From the NCBI RefSeq assembly GCF_026914265.1, contig NC_069135.1, positions 60,130,738 to 60,194,737 of the forward strand: DNA of 64,000 nt, written 5' to 3'. Both the position numbers and the translations under genes were made by a program. Within the stretch, counting starts at the first letter, position 1, and every line of letters starts with the position of its first letter. The notes below the pieces were generated by a model that saw nothing but the letters and a program-made list of their open reading frames with translations, did no database searches and was not told where the DNA came from. This DNA is from Mya arenaria (Eukaryota; Mollusca; Bivalvia; Myida; Myidae). Shown here piece after piece: positions 12,571 to 23,970 of the stretch.

Positions 12571-13070
12571 AACTTTTTACACTGTTTACCATAAAGCATC
12601 ACGGTGACCAAGAAATGAAACCCAACAAAATCAGCGTGGGAAACATGATATCTTTAATATATCTGGAACAATGCATCAGAAATGTTGTTGTTTGTCTCAA
12701 TTAAGAAAATATGGTAACTCATTAATGTATATTACAGTTTTTACTACACTATGCGGGATAAAGGTTGACATTAAAGCAGAGTTTATTAGTATCAAATTAT
12801 CACCAAGCTTCCTTAAAAGGCCTAATGTATAACAATACAAAACCATCTTGTGACGTTCCGTATTTGATAACAGATATTAACGAGTTAATAGTTAAAGAAA
12901 TTTTAAATATCCATTAATGCAAAGAGACATATCCGGAAGCTATTTTACCTAAATTGATTTATTGAAATAAGTATTACTGAAGCACACAATAAACGCTATG
13001 AGCCATGAAACTTGGGTATTGCATTTTCAGTTTTGCAAATACGTCATAAGGCCAAGAGCAAATATTAAAC

Positions 13071-13126
13071 CTGCTAGGCATGCTACAAAGACCCGCCTAC
13101 ATGCGGGTAACGAACAGTTATATATA
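13071..13126 (+). promoter_or_regulatory. Conserved TATA promoter of unit B CBM14 gene
   Basis: CTGCTAGGCATGCTACAAAG, ACCCGCCTA and TATATATA (13,119-13,126) directly followed by CTCGCATCCTACAAC. The same sequence of blocks precedes the genes at 51,811 and 58,608 (GCTAGGC, AAGCCCCGCCTA, TATATA, CTCGCATC). The TATA lies 206 bp before the ATG. Here the GC element forms a small inverted repeat, ACCCGC-CTACAT-GCGGGT. Confidence 0.7.
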
Positions 13127-13324
13127 CTCGCATCCTACAACTTGAAACCATTCTCAAATCGAAGATTGGAAAGTATTATAGCAAAGCTAGGCTTACTGTA
13201 TCGAGGGCTGTACTTATAGAAAAACATTAAATTACATGTTGTAGGATACTAAAATAAATACATTTTTTGATATATTTTATTAAATGTAATATACAAAACA
13301 AAACGCAAATTTTATAGCGAAACA

Positions 13325-15082
13325 ATGATCGAATACATCACATCGTTGTATGCTTTGGTCGCCGCAACTTTGGTCATTGCTGGTCAAGACGAACTTGTGA
13401 AATGCACCCCGGGTGAATATCATATCATCGGAAAGGCCGACTGTACGGGCTACTATTTGTGTGTGTTTGGTAATCCCGTGGAGATGCCACCATGTCCTCC
13501 TGGCTCTGTGTTCAGCTCCAGCTCCAACGTTTGTGTTTCTAAAGGTTCTATTTACGATGACTGCAAGAAAACAACAGATGGAAGCGGCAGCCACATTACT
13601 GAATCGCCGGATCAAGGTGAGCTCTAGCGATGTTTGGAAAGTTTTTGTTTTTTTCTTGTTTGATGTGGATCCATAAATAATATAGAATTTAATTTGAACA
13701 TAGGTCAACAGAGTCAACCAGCGGCTCATTTATATCAAATAAGGAGATAATTAGGAGAATTCTCAAAATCATGTACTGACACATGACTCATTCTTTGTTT
13801 CGAATATTTTACTTCAATATAAATTAATTAATTCACACATGGAAAATCCAACTCCATTGTAATAAATATTCATTTTGCTGTTGCTGCAGCCCAATGTTAT
13901 AATTCAGTTGAGAACAATCATATTTGCTTTTCAGTGCCTCTTAGCCCAGAGGAACGATGTAACATGTTCGGAGGCGTGTTCCCACACCCCACAGAATGTC
14001 AAGCCTTCTACAACTGTAGTGTCCGGTACACATGGATACCCAGATTCTTTGAACAACATCTTGTTGAATGTCCTTACCCCCAGTTGTTCAACACAGAGAC
14101 CAAAAAATGTGACCATTTTGAGATTGTCAAATGTGGAACCAGGACGGAATTTAAGGATGGCTGTAAGTTGGCATCTATTTATGTATTCGTGTTAAGAATT
14201 AAAAACTAGTATACATGTATTTAACATTTTACTTCAAAAGGGCTCTACCAAGAATATCTCTGTATGCTGGGATTAACTATTCGAAGTTACAAACTTATTG
14301 CATAGGCTTCATAACAAAAACTGAACGATCATATGAAACTGTCTTCTTCAGGTCAATACAAAACCAATATGTGCAAAACTTCCCATTGTATGCCTTGTAA
14401 CGTCAGACTGCCAAGCTGTGAAGGTAAACGTGACGGAATAAACGTTCACCCAGTCAGACTATGGACCCCATTCTACGCCGTATGTTATAAGGAGCGCACA
14501 GTCAAGCAGGACCGATGCCAAGCTGACGTCGACGGCCGAGCACAGTTGTTCCATCCGGAAAAGAACGAATGCGTTTCATTGGATATGATTCCTCGAGAAC
14601 ACGGGGGAATGATGCCTGAGTGCGGTACGAAAGTAGACGGGTTTTATCTAGACGATTTCGGACGATGTGATCGTTACGTTCATTGCCAGGGAGGGAAATA
14701 TATTGGCACGATCAAATGTGCTGTTGGAGAAGCGTTCGATGATTCGAGAGGCGGATGCGTTCCGGAAGAAAAAGCGTGTGGACCCTGTGGGAAACTCGAA
14801 CATTGGTAAATATGCTTAAATAGTGTTTCCCTCTAGTGGTTCATACAACAGTATGCGTTTCATATCTATATAAAGGTACATGCTTATCTAAGGGTACATT
14901 AGACAAGATGCTAAGTCACATTTAATAAAAAGGAGATAAAACAACCATGTTCTTACCAATCTACAGTGGTGTGCATATATAGTGTTTAAACTATGCTGCT
15001 ATTCATATCAATTCTTGCAATATAATTATAAACTATGCCATAACGTTATGACAATTTAACCTATTTGACATTCTTTAGCTAA
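13325..15082 (+). CDS. Secreted multi-domain CBM14 (peritrophin-A) chitin-binding protein, unit B
   Basis: Four exons: 13,325-13,616, 13,935-14,162, 14,352-14,805 and from 15,079 (stop 15,080-15,082), all GT/AG, phases 1, 1, 2; 325 residues. A hydrophobic N-terminus of about 20 residues looks like a signal peptide. Domain 1 (exon 1) has cysteine spacing C-12-C-5-C-10-C-12-C-9-C, domain 2 (exon 2) C-12-C-5-C-17-C-12-C-7-C, and the C-terminal domain in exon 3 C-14-C-5-C-10-C-12-C-6-C, all as in CBM14. Between them exon 3 holds a CBM14-like block whose second cysteine position is occupied by other residues, and a CXXC-rich linker. The last intron splits TG|C, so the protein ends His-Cys, not His-Trp as unspliced reading suggests; this gives an even 28 cysteines. 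Known for the family: extracellular chitin binding in shell, gut or cuticle-like matrices. The site of expression here is unknown. Confidence 0.9.
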
Positions 15083-15717
15083 ACAAGTTGCTTCCATGGT
15101 GGTCGTGGTTAATACGATATAAAGAAGTACGAAGTCAGGAAACGCCAAGACCATCATAAGCTGTGATCTTCATTTAGGAAGAAATCACGTCACGTAAGGT
15201 CTCGTGATGACATTTGCTAAAAAGAATGTGTTATCATAAACAGATTATTCCAATGAGCCTTTTTTTAAATCTGCCATATTTTGAGCATTTAAATTGTATT
15301 GCATTTTCATTTTTATGAGAAAATGTTTAATTCAACTATTGAGTTCCGATATTACTTGTATATGTTATAATGTAAAATGTTTGTTTTATAAGTTTGCCCA
15401 AATATATAATTCATTTAATGTGTGCTTCTTAAACCATGTTATATTTATATTAGTTCTGAATCATCGTAAATGATACCTGATGTATAAATGTATGCAGCAC
15501 GGACATGATTCAAGTAAACTGAAAGATTATTTGACATTTATCAGATGGTTTAAAAAACAGAAATGAATAACGGATTGAAAACACTAATTGTTTTGATACG
15601 ATGCAATAAAATCATTTTGAAATATAAAAAAAACATTTGTAAATAGATTGCGTAAAATCTTTATATTATAATTATTTCTTGTCACGTGAAATGCATTTGA
15701 AATCCATCCATTGTTTT

Positions 15718-15723
15718 AATAAA
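15718..15723 (+). terminator. Poly(A) signal AATAAA of unit B gene
   Basis: Lies in the conserved stretch GAAATCCATCCATTGTTTT before AATAAAA, about 640 bp after the stop codon. Confidence 0.7.
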
Positions 15724-16359
15724 ACTGCGAAACTCGTTTCATTTTATTATCTTTCTATTTGCCCTCATTTAATCCATCGCCATTAACGCCTGCTGTAGTT
15801 TATTTACCGACTGGATTTGCTGTAATGCAAACGTACATACAAAATTGAAAGTTTTAAATTTACAACCTTGTTAACGAAACATTAATGAGAAAGTGCTTGT
15901 TATCATTTAGCACGTTTTTTCATCATCCTACTCTTGATTTGTCAGCTCTCTTCGCCATTTTAAATTTAAACTTTTTTATATTTTACTCAGGGGTTTGATG
16001 TATGTAATTGCGCCATCGAGCACCCACGAACGATTTCTTTCTTTTCTTTAAAACGACTACATCAGTCGATTGTAGAGAAGGGGTGAATCAGTACGAAAGT
16101 AATATGTATATTTCTTAGATTGATTAAGAATTCCATTAATATCAGTGGTAGGCTCACTGCGCACACCAGTAACAGCTAACAGGAAGTGTTGCATGCATAT
16201 ACAGGTTTACTATAAGTAAGGATAATCAAATGTGAAAAGCATTGCATAAGTTCGAACACGGAAGTACTCATTTTTATTCCTATTACAGATTCCTATTCAC
16301 TTTCAAGTATAGAACATATTTAGTGCAGTAATAAATAAAACATAAGTATTTGCTCGGAC

Positions 16360-19100
16360 CGGGTAAGACTTGTTTAAGGAAGAAATAAATTCATATGATA
16401 TTATTCATTACAAAGATTTATAAAGTTTTCAACAAAAATGTTCTTTAAATAGCTCGACTTTTTGGGAATATGTTATTTTAAAAATGAAGCTTCAACAACG
16501 TCCGTACAAGGTTACCGCCGCCAAGCAATTGGTCGCCACCCATACCTTTGATAAAACGACGACTTGAACAACTTTGGCAGAGGTTAAAACATAGAGCATT
16601 ACTGTGAAAATATTTCGAATTCGGCCATCCTTTTTTACAATATAAATGTCTAACGGTCATTTCTTATTCAACATGTTGACGGATTGAACATTAAGAAAAA
16701 AATCTGTGAAGTTATTGCAAAATCAAGACATTCGTTTCAGACATCAGTTTCAGCCATCCAGTCCAAACTTTTTTTTAGAATCTTTGCGACTTGAAGATCT
16801 GAATAAAAAAAGTCACCCCGTGTCTAATAAAATGTTTTGTGTTGTGTTTTTTTATTAATATTTGTTGCTGAAAAGGGTGAGGGTTTGTACTGAAAACAGC
16901 TCTTTATTTAAACACCTTAATATAGTACCACCCAATGTTCATATGTAATATGATTTACCAGCGGCTTATGAAATGGCATTTGAATGATGAATGATTATAA
17001 AAGTTAATCCATTGCTTCGTACGAATAAATAAACAATATTTATTTAGAACAAGTGTTGTTTTTTTTTATTATAAATATGTACTTTAAATGTTTTATGACA
17101 AGGATGCACGAATTGATTATACATACCCACTATTTGTATATATCCAAACAGGAGTTTAAGCAAACAGACTTTTATCACGTAGTCTACGAAAATGGGTTCT
17201 GCAGAGGTAACTTCTGACAGGAAATGTTCGTTTTTGCCAAGTATTGTGGTTAATTAGCAGGCAGTCAGTGCTTATTTGATATATTGTAATACATATTCAA
17301 ACAGTATACATTTTAAAGTTTTATTTTATAATATGATGATTTGATCGAATTTGATTTAGTTCAACAACGTTGATAACTTAACAGAATTCTGAAGAATTAT
17401 TTACAACTGTAACGTCTGTGGAACGCAATGCGTCTACTTACACGGACATTTTTCATCTATAGTTAATGAGCGCTTGATGATTGCGTCCATGAGCTTAAGA
17501 AAGCAAGAAATCTTTTATAGAATGCACCCAAGGGTAATACTAAAATTATCACATGACGCATTAAAGAAAAACTAATTATGACTATAGGTAATTTTATAAT
17601 GGCAAAGTCACGTAAATTACTATAATTCCAATTCTAATACGGTTTTTGATTGGCTCAGTATTGGATACATATTGACCAATCATGTTTAAAGACACGACTT
17701 AAACAGTTGTATATTCGTTTTTCACGTGTTACTTCTCTTTCATTTTGACTTTTTTATGCGCTTCGTATTTAACAAATTGCTTTGCACAAGAAAGATCCTT
17801 GTACTTGTAAGTATTCAATCGGATAACTCTGGTTGAGACTTGCTTAGGGGGCAGATTAATTCATTTGATATTATCTATTACAAAAATTTATGTCCGATAT
17901 ATAGATCCGATTTTTGCTGGAGCATTATATTTTCTTAAGAATGAGGTTTAAACAACGTCGGTTCAGGGTTACTGCCACCAAGTAATTGCTCGCCGACCAT
18001 ACCTTAAATTCTTCTCGGCGACTTGAACAACTTTTGCAAATAGAACATTCCTGTAACAAAATCGAATTTGTTATTAAAACAATGAATTTTTATGTTTCCC
18101 TATGATGTTCTAACGAACATTTCTTCCACTTGGCCAACAAGAAATATTACTGAATTTATCATTCATTATATAAAGAATTAATTTCAAACTAAAGACATTG
18201 GGTTCGGGCGAGAACGAGTTTTATTCCCTTTAGCCAACAAGTCAAAATTTTCTAAATAAAACACGTCGTTTCTAACAAGATTGTTTTTGTTTTACATTTA
18301 TATCTGTTTTTAAAAGTTTATGTATGCACTGAAACAATTGAACAACTTAAAAATTTCACTTCCTTGCAGGCTGATTTTCTACCAGCGGCTTATGTAATGG
18401 CATTTAAATGATGTATTATTATAAAAGTTAATCGTTTGCTTCGTACCAATAAACAAACAATATGTATTTAGAACAAGTGTTTTAATATTTATATATATAC
18501 TTCATAATATAGTTTATAACCAGGATGTACATCGATGTCGCGAATTCATTTATATACATCCACTTCAAAAAAAGTCTAAGCAAACATAATATTTTGACGT
18601 TGTCTGCGGAAATGAGTTTTGCAGCGGTTAACGTCGAGAATATTCAATTGTGCAAACAATTGTGCTAATTAGCAGTCAATCAATGCTAATTTGATTCATT
18701 TAAATAATATTTTCTTATTAAAACTTTAAACATTGTTGCAAGTTTTATTTTATTATAGAATGTGTTTGTTGAAATTTGCATTTTTGGCAACAACGTCGTT
18801 GATTTAACCAAGTTCTGAACAATAGTATACACCTGTAGCATCTGCGGAACGTTAAGCGTCTACTTACATGGATTTTAACAAGATTTAATAAGCGTCTTGT
18901 GATAGCATCAAGGCTTAGCAAGAAATTATTTTTTTAGAATGAACGCAAGGTAGTGCTTAAAATATCACATGATAGATTACAGAATAATTAATGACTTCTA
19001 GGTTAATTTATGAAGAAAAAGTCACATGAGTTAAGATAATTACATTTCATATACATGTATGCGTTTTGATTGGCTCAGTATTGGATACATATTGACCAAT
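16360..19100. repeat. Internal duplication in unit B noncoding DNA
   Basis: Blocks at about 16,360-17,680 and 17,815-19,100 correspond to the pair in unit A. They share ACCAGCGGCTTATG, TGATTATAAAAGTTAATC and TTGATTGGCTCAGTATTGGATACATATTGACCAATCATG. No gene seen; 19,101-19,705 continues unit B without a recognisable gene. Confidence 0.8.
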
Positions 19101-19705
19101 CATGTTTTATAGACACATAAAAAGCAATCGTACGACAATGTCATTGCTCTGTTTGTGCCGTTGGTTTGTGTATATTTGTACATTTGTGTCTCACGTTCTT
19201 TGCCGTTCGGGCCCTTGACTTGTGCTTCTTAATCAGGGTTTATATTTGATTTTTAGCCTGCTATCTTAACCGCTCAAGTCCTAGTTTCATAATCCATGTA
19301 AATACCGGGGTTCCAGAGTTCATTGTGCAAAACGTAGTTTATCTTATTCCTCAGTGCAGGATTTCAGCAATGACGAAGCGCGATCACGTGACCAAAACCC
19401 ACGCTCACGGTTACCGTACACTGATAATAATTGCCAATCGCAATCTCAAATGCATTTACCTCCCCTAACTATAATTTATGACAAATTGGCTTGTCCATGT
19501 AAAATTAAAGTGGTATTAAACAATAATCCAACTTAGTATGCAACTTATTCTTCATAAGTACAAAGATCATAAAATTGTTTTCACGGAAGCCATTTTCAAT
19601 ATCTATTTTATTTCATTCAGGAAGTCATTACAGATGTTATTAAGTTCTTGATTTAAGTAAAATCATGGTTTTATTTTCTCAGACCCCTCCATAACAATTG
19701 TCGCT

Positions 19706-20830
19706 TGCTTAACATAACCACAAACAACAATTTACAATAAATTTTAGATTTTATTTAATTTATACTCTTGCCTTCACTAATAATTGAATGAATTGACAAC
19801 CGCACATGTTCAAATATCTCCATATCCTACATATCTAGCCTTTCGCGTGTGAAATTACATCTTAGCTAAAGATAAAGATTAAATTTCAAATCTAGTTGAG
19901 AAATATACCATGTACCTCCTTAATACGTTCAAACTAATATATAAATGATATCGTTTCCTGCTATGTAATTTATGCTGAGTGTATTCATGGCATAATAAAT
20001 TCCCCACTTTGAACTCGGTAATATAAATCTATGGATTGACACATGCTATAAACCATAAAGTTGCCTACCCACAGGCAAGCCAGTTAGCTGATAGCTCTAT
20101 TGTCATCAAGTAAAATGTTGATGCCTACAGCCCCCATATAATTTTAATATAATTTGAAATGATATTGCTTGCTGGGTCATAAAATGAAAAAAAAAATGAC
20201 GAACATTACATTATACATGCAATTTTAGGTTGAATTAAAGCTAAAATCGTTCGTAGAAAAACGTATTTTTCTCCAGATCTTAAAAGCTTATTTGTTATTT
20301 TCTTACACATTATAATTTACTCCAGGACATTATTTAACATATAACGTGAATAATGCAGCAATTTTCAACATTTGCTGGTGAATCAGGGAGTCACCTCCAT
20401 GCGATCTTCAATTGTTCAGTATTAAAACATAACCACATTCATATGTTTCATATATTTGAGTACATTCGAACTTAAACTGTGCATAAACGTACTTCATTGG
20501 CAACAGAAATGGCTTAAAATAGCATGCCAATTAATTTCAAAAAGGAACATCCGAAGAAACGAAAATTGCTCATCACATTTGTAAATATCTCCGCCACCTA
20601 GATACACAATATATATATATTTAAATTACACTCAGTGTTAAACATTTCTTTAATAACAAAATGTGCACAAAACAAATAACAAGTTCATTTCTACTGTTGT
20701 CACCATAAGCATGTTTTCATCTATAAGATATACAACATTGCGACGTACAGTGTATTATTTAAAAGAAATAAGGCTAGAAATGGGTCACTTCTGTGTCAAA
20801 ACACATCATTCTAGTATTTAGTTTATAGAA
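19706..20830. other. AT-rich intergenic stretch
   Basis: No gene, RNA or clear repeat recognised after the end of unit B. Confidence 0.5.
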
Positions 20831-20834
20831 AACT

Positions 20835-21345
20835 AGAGGTGATAAGTAACCCCGAGACGCCGCTTGGACACAGGAACGGTATTTTTTATCAGAACATTAC
20901 TATTGTTAGAGAGAGTGAAATGTCACATGCCGATGAATGATTTCCAACATTACTATGAGCTATCAACGATGTGATAAATCCCCACAGACGCCGATTAAAC
21001 ACTTGTAAGAGCGAGTAAAATATCAGACAAGTTGCAAATGCAGATTATCTATGCTGACCAACATATCTATGAGCTATCAAAAATGTGATAAATAGCCCCA
21101 GACGCCGTTTCAACACTAATGCTGACCAACAGGAGCTTTCAAAGATGTGATTAATACCCCCAGATGCCGATTGAAAACTTGTAAAAACGATCGAAATGTT
21201 ACACAAGTTGCAACTGTACAATGTTCTATGCGGACCAACAGGAGCTATCAATGATGTAATAAATATCCCTAAACGCCGATTAAACAGTTGTAAGACGACG
21301 CTTGAACACTTGCCAAAGCTAGTGAAATGTCACACAAGTTGAAGG
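20835..21345. repeat. Degenerate tandem repeats, about 65-130 bp period
   Basis: Five or six decayed units containing GAGCTATCAA-GATGTGATAAAT, CCCCAGACGCCGATTNAACACTTG and GTGAAATGTCACACAAGTTG (near 20,838, 20,970, 21,082, 21,147 and 21,254). Noncoding. Confidence 0.75.
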
Positions 21346-21739
21346 TGTACGATTTCTGCTGCTGTAAAACATTATTATACAATTACATGAGGATAGGTGC
21401 AATATTTATGCTTACCAACGTTTCTGGAGTGTGAGTGCAAATCTTTTGGAGCTACATGCGACACCATAATTATTTCATGGATGCGACGAAGTGACATGAC
21501 GTGACGGACGCAACTCCTATACAGCGTATTCAATGTATATGTAAATAACTGTCTTAAATTGGTTTATAAAAAAAGCAAATAGAAATCAATCTAAACAATG
21601 CCCTTTATCTTTAGTAATTAACGCATATATGAAAAGTAGGTATGACAATGAAAGGTGTGCACTGTAAAACATCGTTTCTAAGAACTGTTATCAATGATTC
21701 ATTCACCCATTAGAATGCAACAACGCCATTTGATCTTAT

Positions 21740-22697
21740 TTACCTGGCAGCGTGACAGGCTTCTTTGATGCATTAGACTGACTTGTGACAGGTTTCTTTG
21801 ATGTTCAAAATTGAATAAAAACGTATACATGTGTTGTAATTAGCATATGAACCGCAGCGAGAGACAAATATGATTGATTGTTGGTTTCTTTATAAACAAA
21901 ATAGGAGTCAGATGACCGATAATGATTCCTACAGTATCATATCATACAACAAAAGCAGTGTACGATTATTTAAACGAATTGTATTAATTACCGTCGCCAA
22001 AAACAACCACAATTGAAACGCTTAAGCACAGCAAAAATAATTAAAGTGAACATTATTGAGTTAAGTTATATATATATATTGTTTTTATGTAGTATAAAAA
22101 TATACGAGTTCTTTCGATTTTATAATATATAACTAATTGGTTTAGAAAGCATATACCATACAGCATCTATTTTTAATTTTATCCGATGAATCTTATATAT
22201 TTTTCAAAATAATTATTCTAACGTTTCAATTTAAGTCTTTTACACGAATTAGAATCAACTAATTCGATTGGTTATTGCTCAACTGTGGTGCAAAGTACCA
22301 ACAACTTGTCAACAACGATGTCACGAATGCAATAATGTTGATACACAGTATATACTGAGTGCTTCGAGCGCGAACATGCAAGATGGTATTTTTTGCTGAC
22401 TTCACAAATATGGACGTCTTAACTTGCAAATAAACTGTTGTTTATTATACTTGATACACCTTGGAACAGAAGTGGCAGTGCCGAAATACAATGTGGTGCG
22501 CAAATATTTTCCTTGATGTTATGCCCAGAAAGTGTGTTATAAGTTCTACACAAGGGGTTTTAGGCGGTAAATAGTAATTAAGTTTCGGAACGTTTGAGTG
22601 AACAGATCGAATAATTTGAATATGGTACGTTGTTTCAATGAGCATTTAGCATTATTTAGAATGATTGTTTTAATGTGTGTGTGTGTGTGTGCGTTCG

Positions 22698-22734
<37 letters not shown>

Positions 22735-23450
22735 GCGCGTGCGTGTGTCTGTGTGTGTTTGTGTATGTGTTTTAGTGTAGGCAAATTTTATTTGCTTTCT
22801 AAATTGACTATATCACAGAATACGATTTTCGGAAGTATTGTATATGCACATGTATGTATAGGTCAACGTCCGAGTGCTATTATATGCCTAGGTCAATGAA
22901 TGAATTACAAGTGTGCTTGTCTTTTTAGATACATGGAGTCTTTAACGGATATTATTTTCAAAGACGCAATAGTTAATATATATGCAGTGAATGCTAATTC
23001 CGCGCCATAGTTTAAAAAAATATTATTATATGGAACATGTTCAAATCATTTTTTTTTCTTAATTACATTATTCTTCAAGCAAAGAAAAAACCCGTCTCGG
23101 ATACTTGAAATGCTGGCGACGATGGAGACGTCTTTATTATTGGTGTATAAAAGTAAAAACTACAAAGGAAACGTTTGCAAGCATAGCATGATCTAACCAC
23201 ATCGATATGATACAATACCTAATCAATCTAATTCACTTCATTTTAATTGACATATAATTATCTGTCAATTAAACTGATTCTCAGCATTGAACATTCACAC
23301 AATTGAACATTAAAAAAGAAATAAACTGTCAGTTAACTGTCTTCTTAATTACAAGCGGCATATGACTTTCGCACACGATATAATATTCATCATATTGTTC
23401 ATTTTTGTTGTCACGTTGCATTTATAAGGCTTGTACATAAATGTGTGTCT
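21740..23450. repeat. Segment paralogous to 44,420-45,650
   Basis: Shares in order TGACAGGTTTCTTTGATG, TGATTGATTGTTGGTT, AACTTGTCAACAACGATGTCACGAATGCAATAATG and TTGACATATAATTATCTGTCAATTAAA with the later segment. It ends in a single copy of the sequence that forms the 60-bp minisatellite at 45.6-46.8 kb. No gene is recognised. Confidence 0.8.
22673..22772. repeat. GT/GCGT microsatellite
   Basis: Alternating TG and TGCG units, interrupted. The paralogous segment near 45 kb has no such tract. Open frames through it are low-complexity artefacts. Confidence 0.95.
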
Positions 23451-23557
23451 GTCTTATACTTCCAGTCCTTCAGTTATTGGGGCCTTATAACTTCATTTCG
23501 ATACTAACAGCAGGCAGAATTGAACATAGCCATGTCATTTTTCTTATATGGTTGTAT

Positions 23558-23970
23558 TCATTGTAGAAGGCTAGATGGGGCTCTTTGCGTAAGATATCCC
23601 ATCGTGTCGACGGTCTCACGGTTTAAGCCATGCTTTCTTTGGTTAAACACATTGTATTGAGCGATGAACTGCCTCGAGCAGAGTAATATTGGTTGTTCGG
23701 TGAGGGTGTCATCACCATATAAAAAGAACGGAGGGTTACCTTAGTCAGAGATTGTACAGTAAAGAGCATAATATTAGGTTGCCTTTGTTCAGTGAAGAGA
23801 GGACAAATGAGGAGAAAGCGGTGTGTAGTCTCCTGATTTCCACACCCACCTGATGGTGAGGGAAAACAAATTCTAACATAAGGATGATGGTTCGAGGAAC
23901 AACAATCGTTCCGGAGGTGAGTGTACAGGGCCTGCAGCCGGCATTTCCCATAATATAACAGTCTAGGAGA
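23558..23970 (-). mobile_element. LINE 3' fragment: C-terminus of reverse transcriptase protein
   Basis: Minus-strand frames give a typical LINE ORF2 C-terminus: HLRNDCCSSNHH, then a zinc-knuckle-like CGNQETTHRFLLICPLF, then after one frameshift LYGDDTLTEQ, RQFIAQYNVFNQRKHG and a stop (complement of 23,558-23,560). This order (…H…LR…C-S-N-H, CG-x-ET-H-F-L-CPL, GD-x-L, QFI) is familiar from APE-type LINEs. The reverse-transcriptase core is not seen upstream, so the piece is truncated or rearranged. The longest uninterrupted minus-strand frame here is a shifted frame, not the real product. Confidence 0.75.

Larger units (their letters stand above)
1..19705. repeat. Tandem segmental duplication: unit A (1 to about 11,990) and unit B (about 11,991-19,705)
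   Basis: The order of landmarks is the same in both units: 68-bp array, GGCAAGGCGAAC end, CBM14 gene, AATAAA signal, an internally duplicated noncoding block (TTGATTGGCTCAGTATTG at about 6,000 and 8,415 in A; about 17,645 and 19,065 in B), then a shared right part (AGACACATAAAAA at 11,475 and 19,112; TTCAGGAAGTCATTACA at 11,924 and 19,616). Exons and introns are nearly identical by eye. A is longer because of insertions at about 1,532-1,871, 6,035-6,320, about 6,440-7,160 and about 8,441-11,470. Confidence 0.9.

Noticed and set aside
22675-22899. Cysteine/valine-rich plus frames
   Set aside because: Translation of the GT/GCGT microsatellite.
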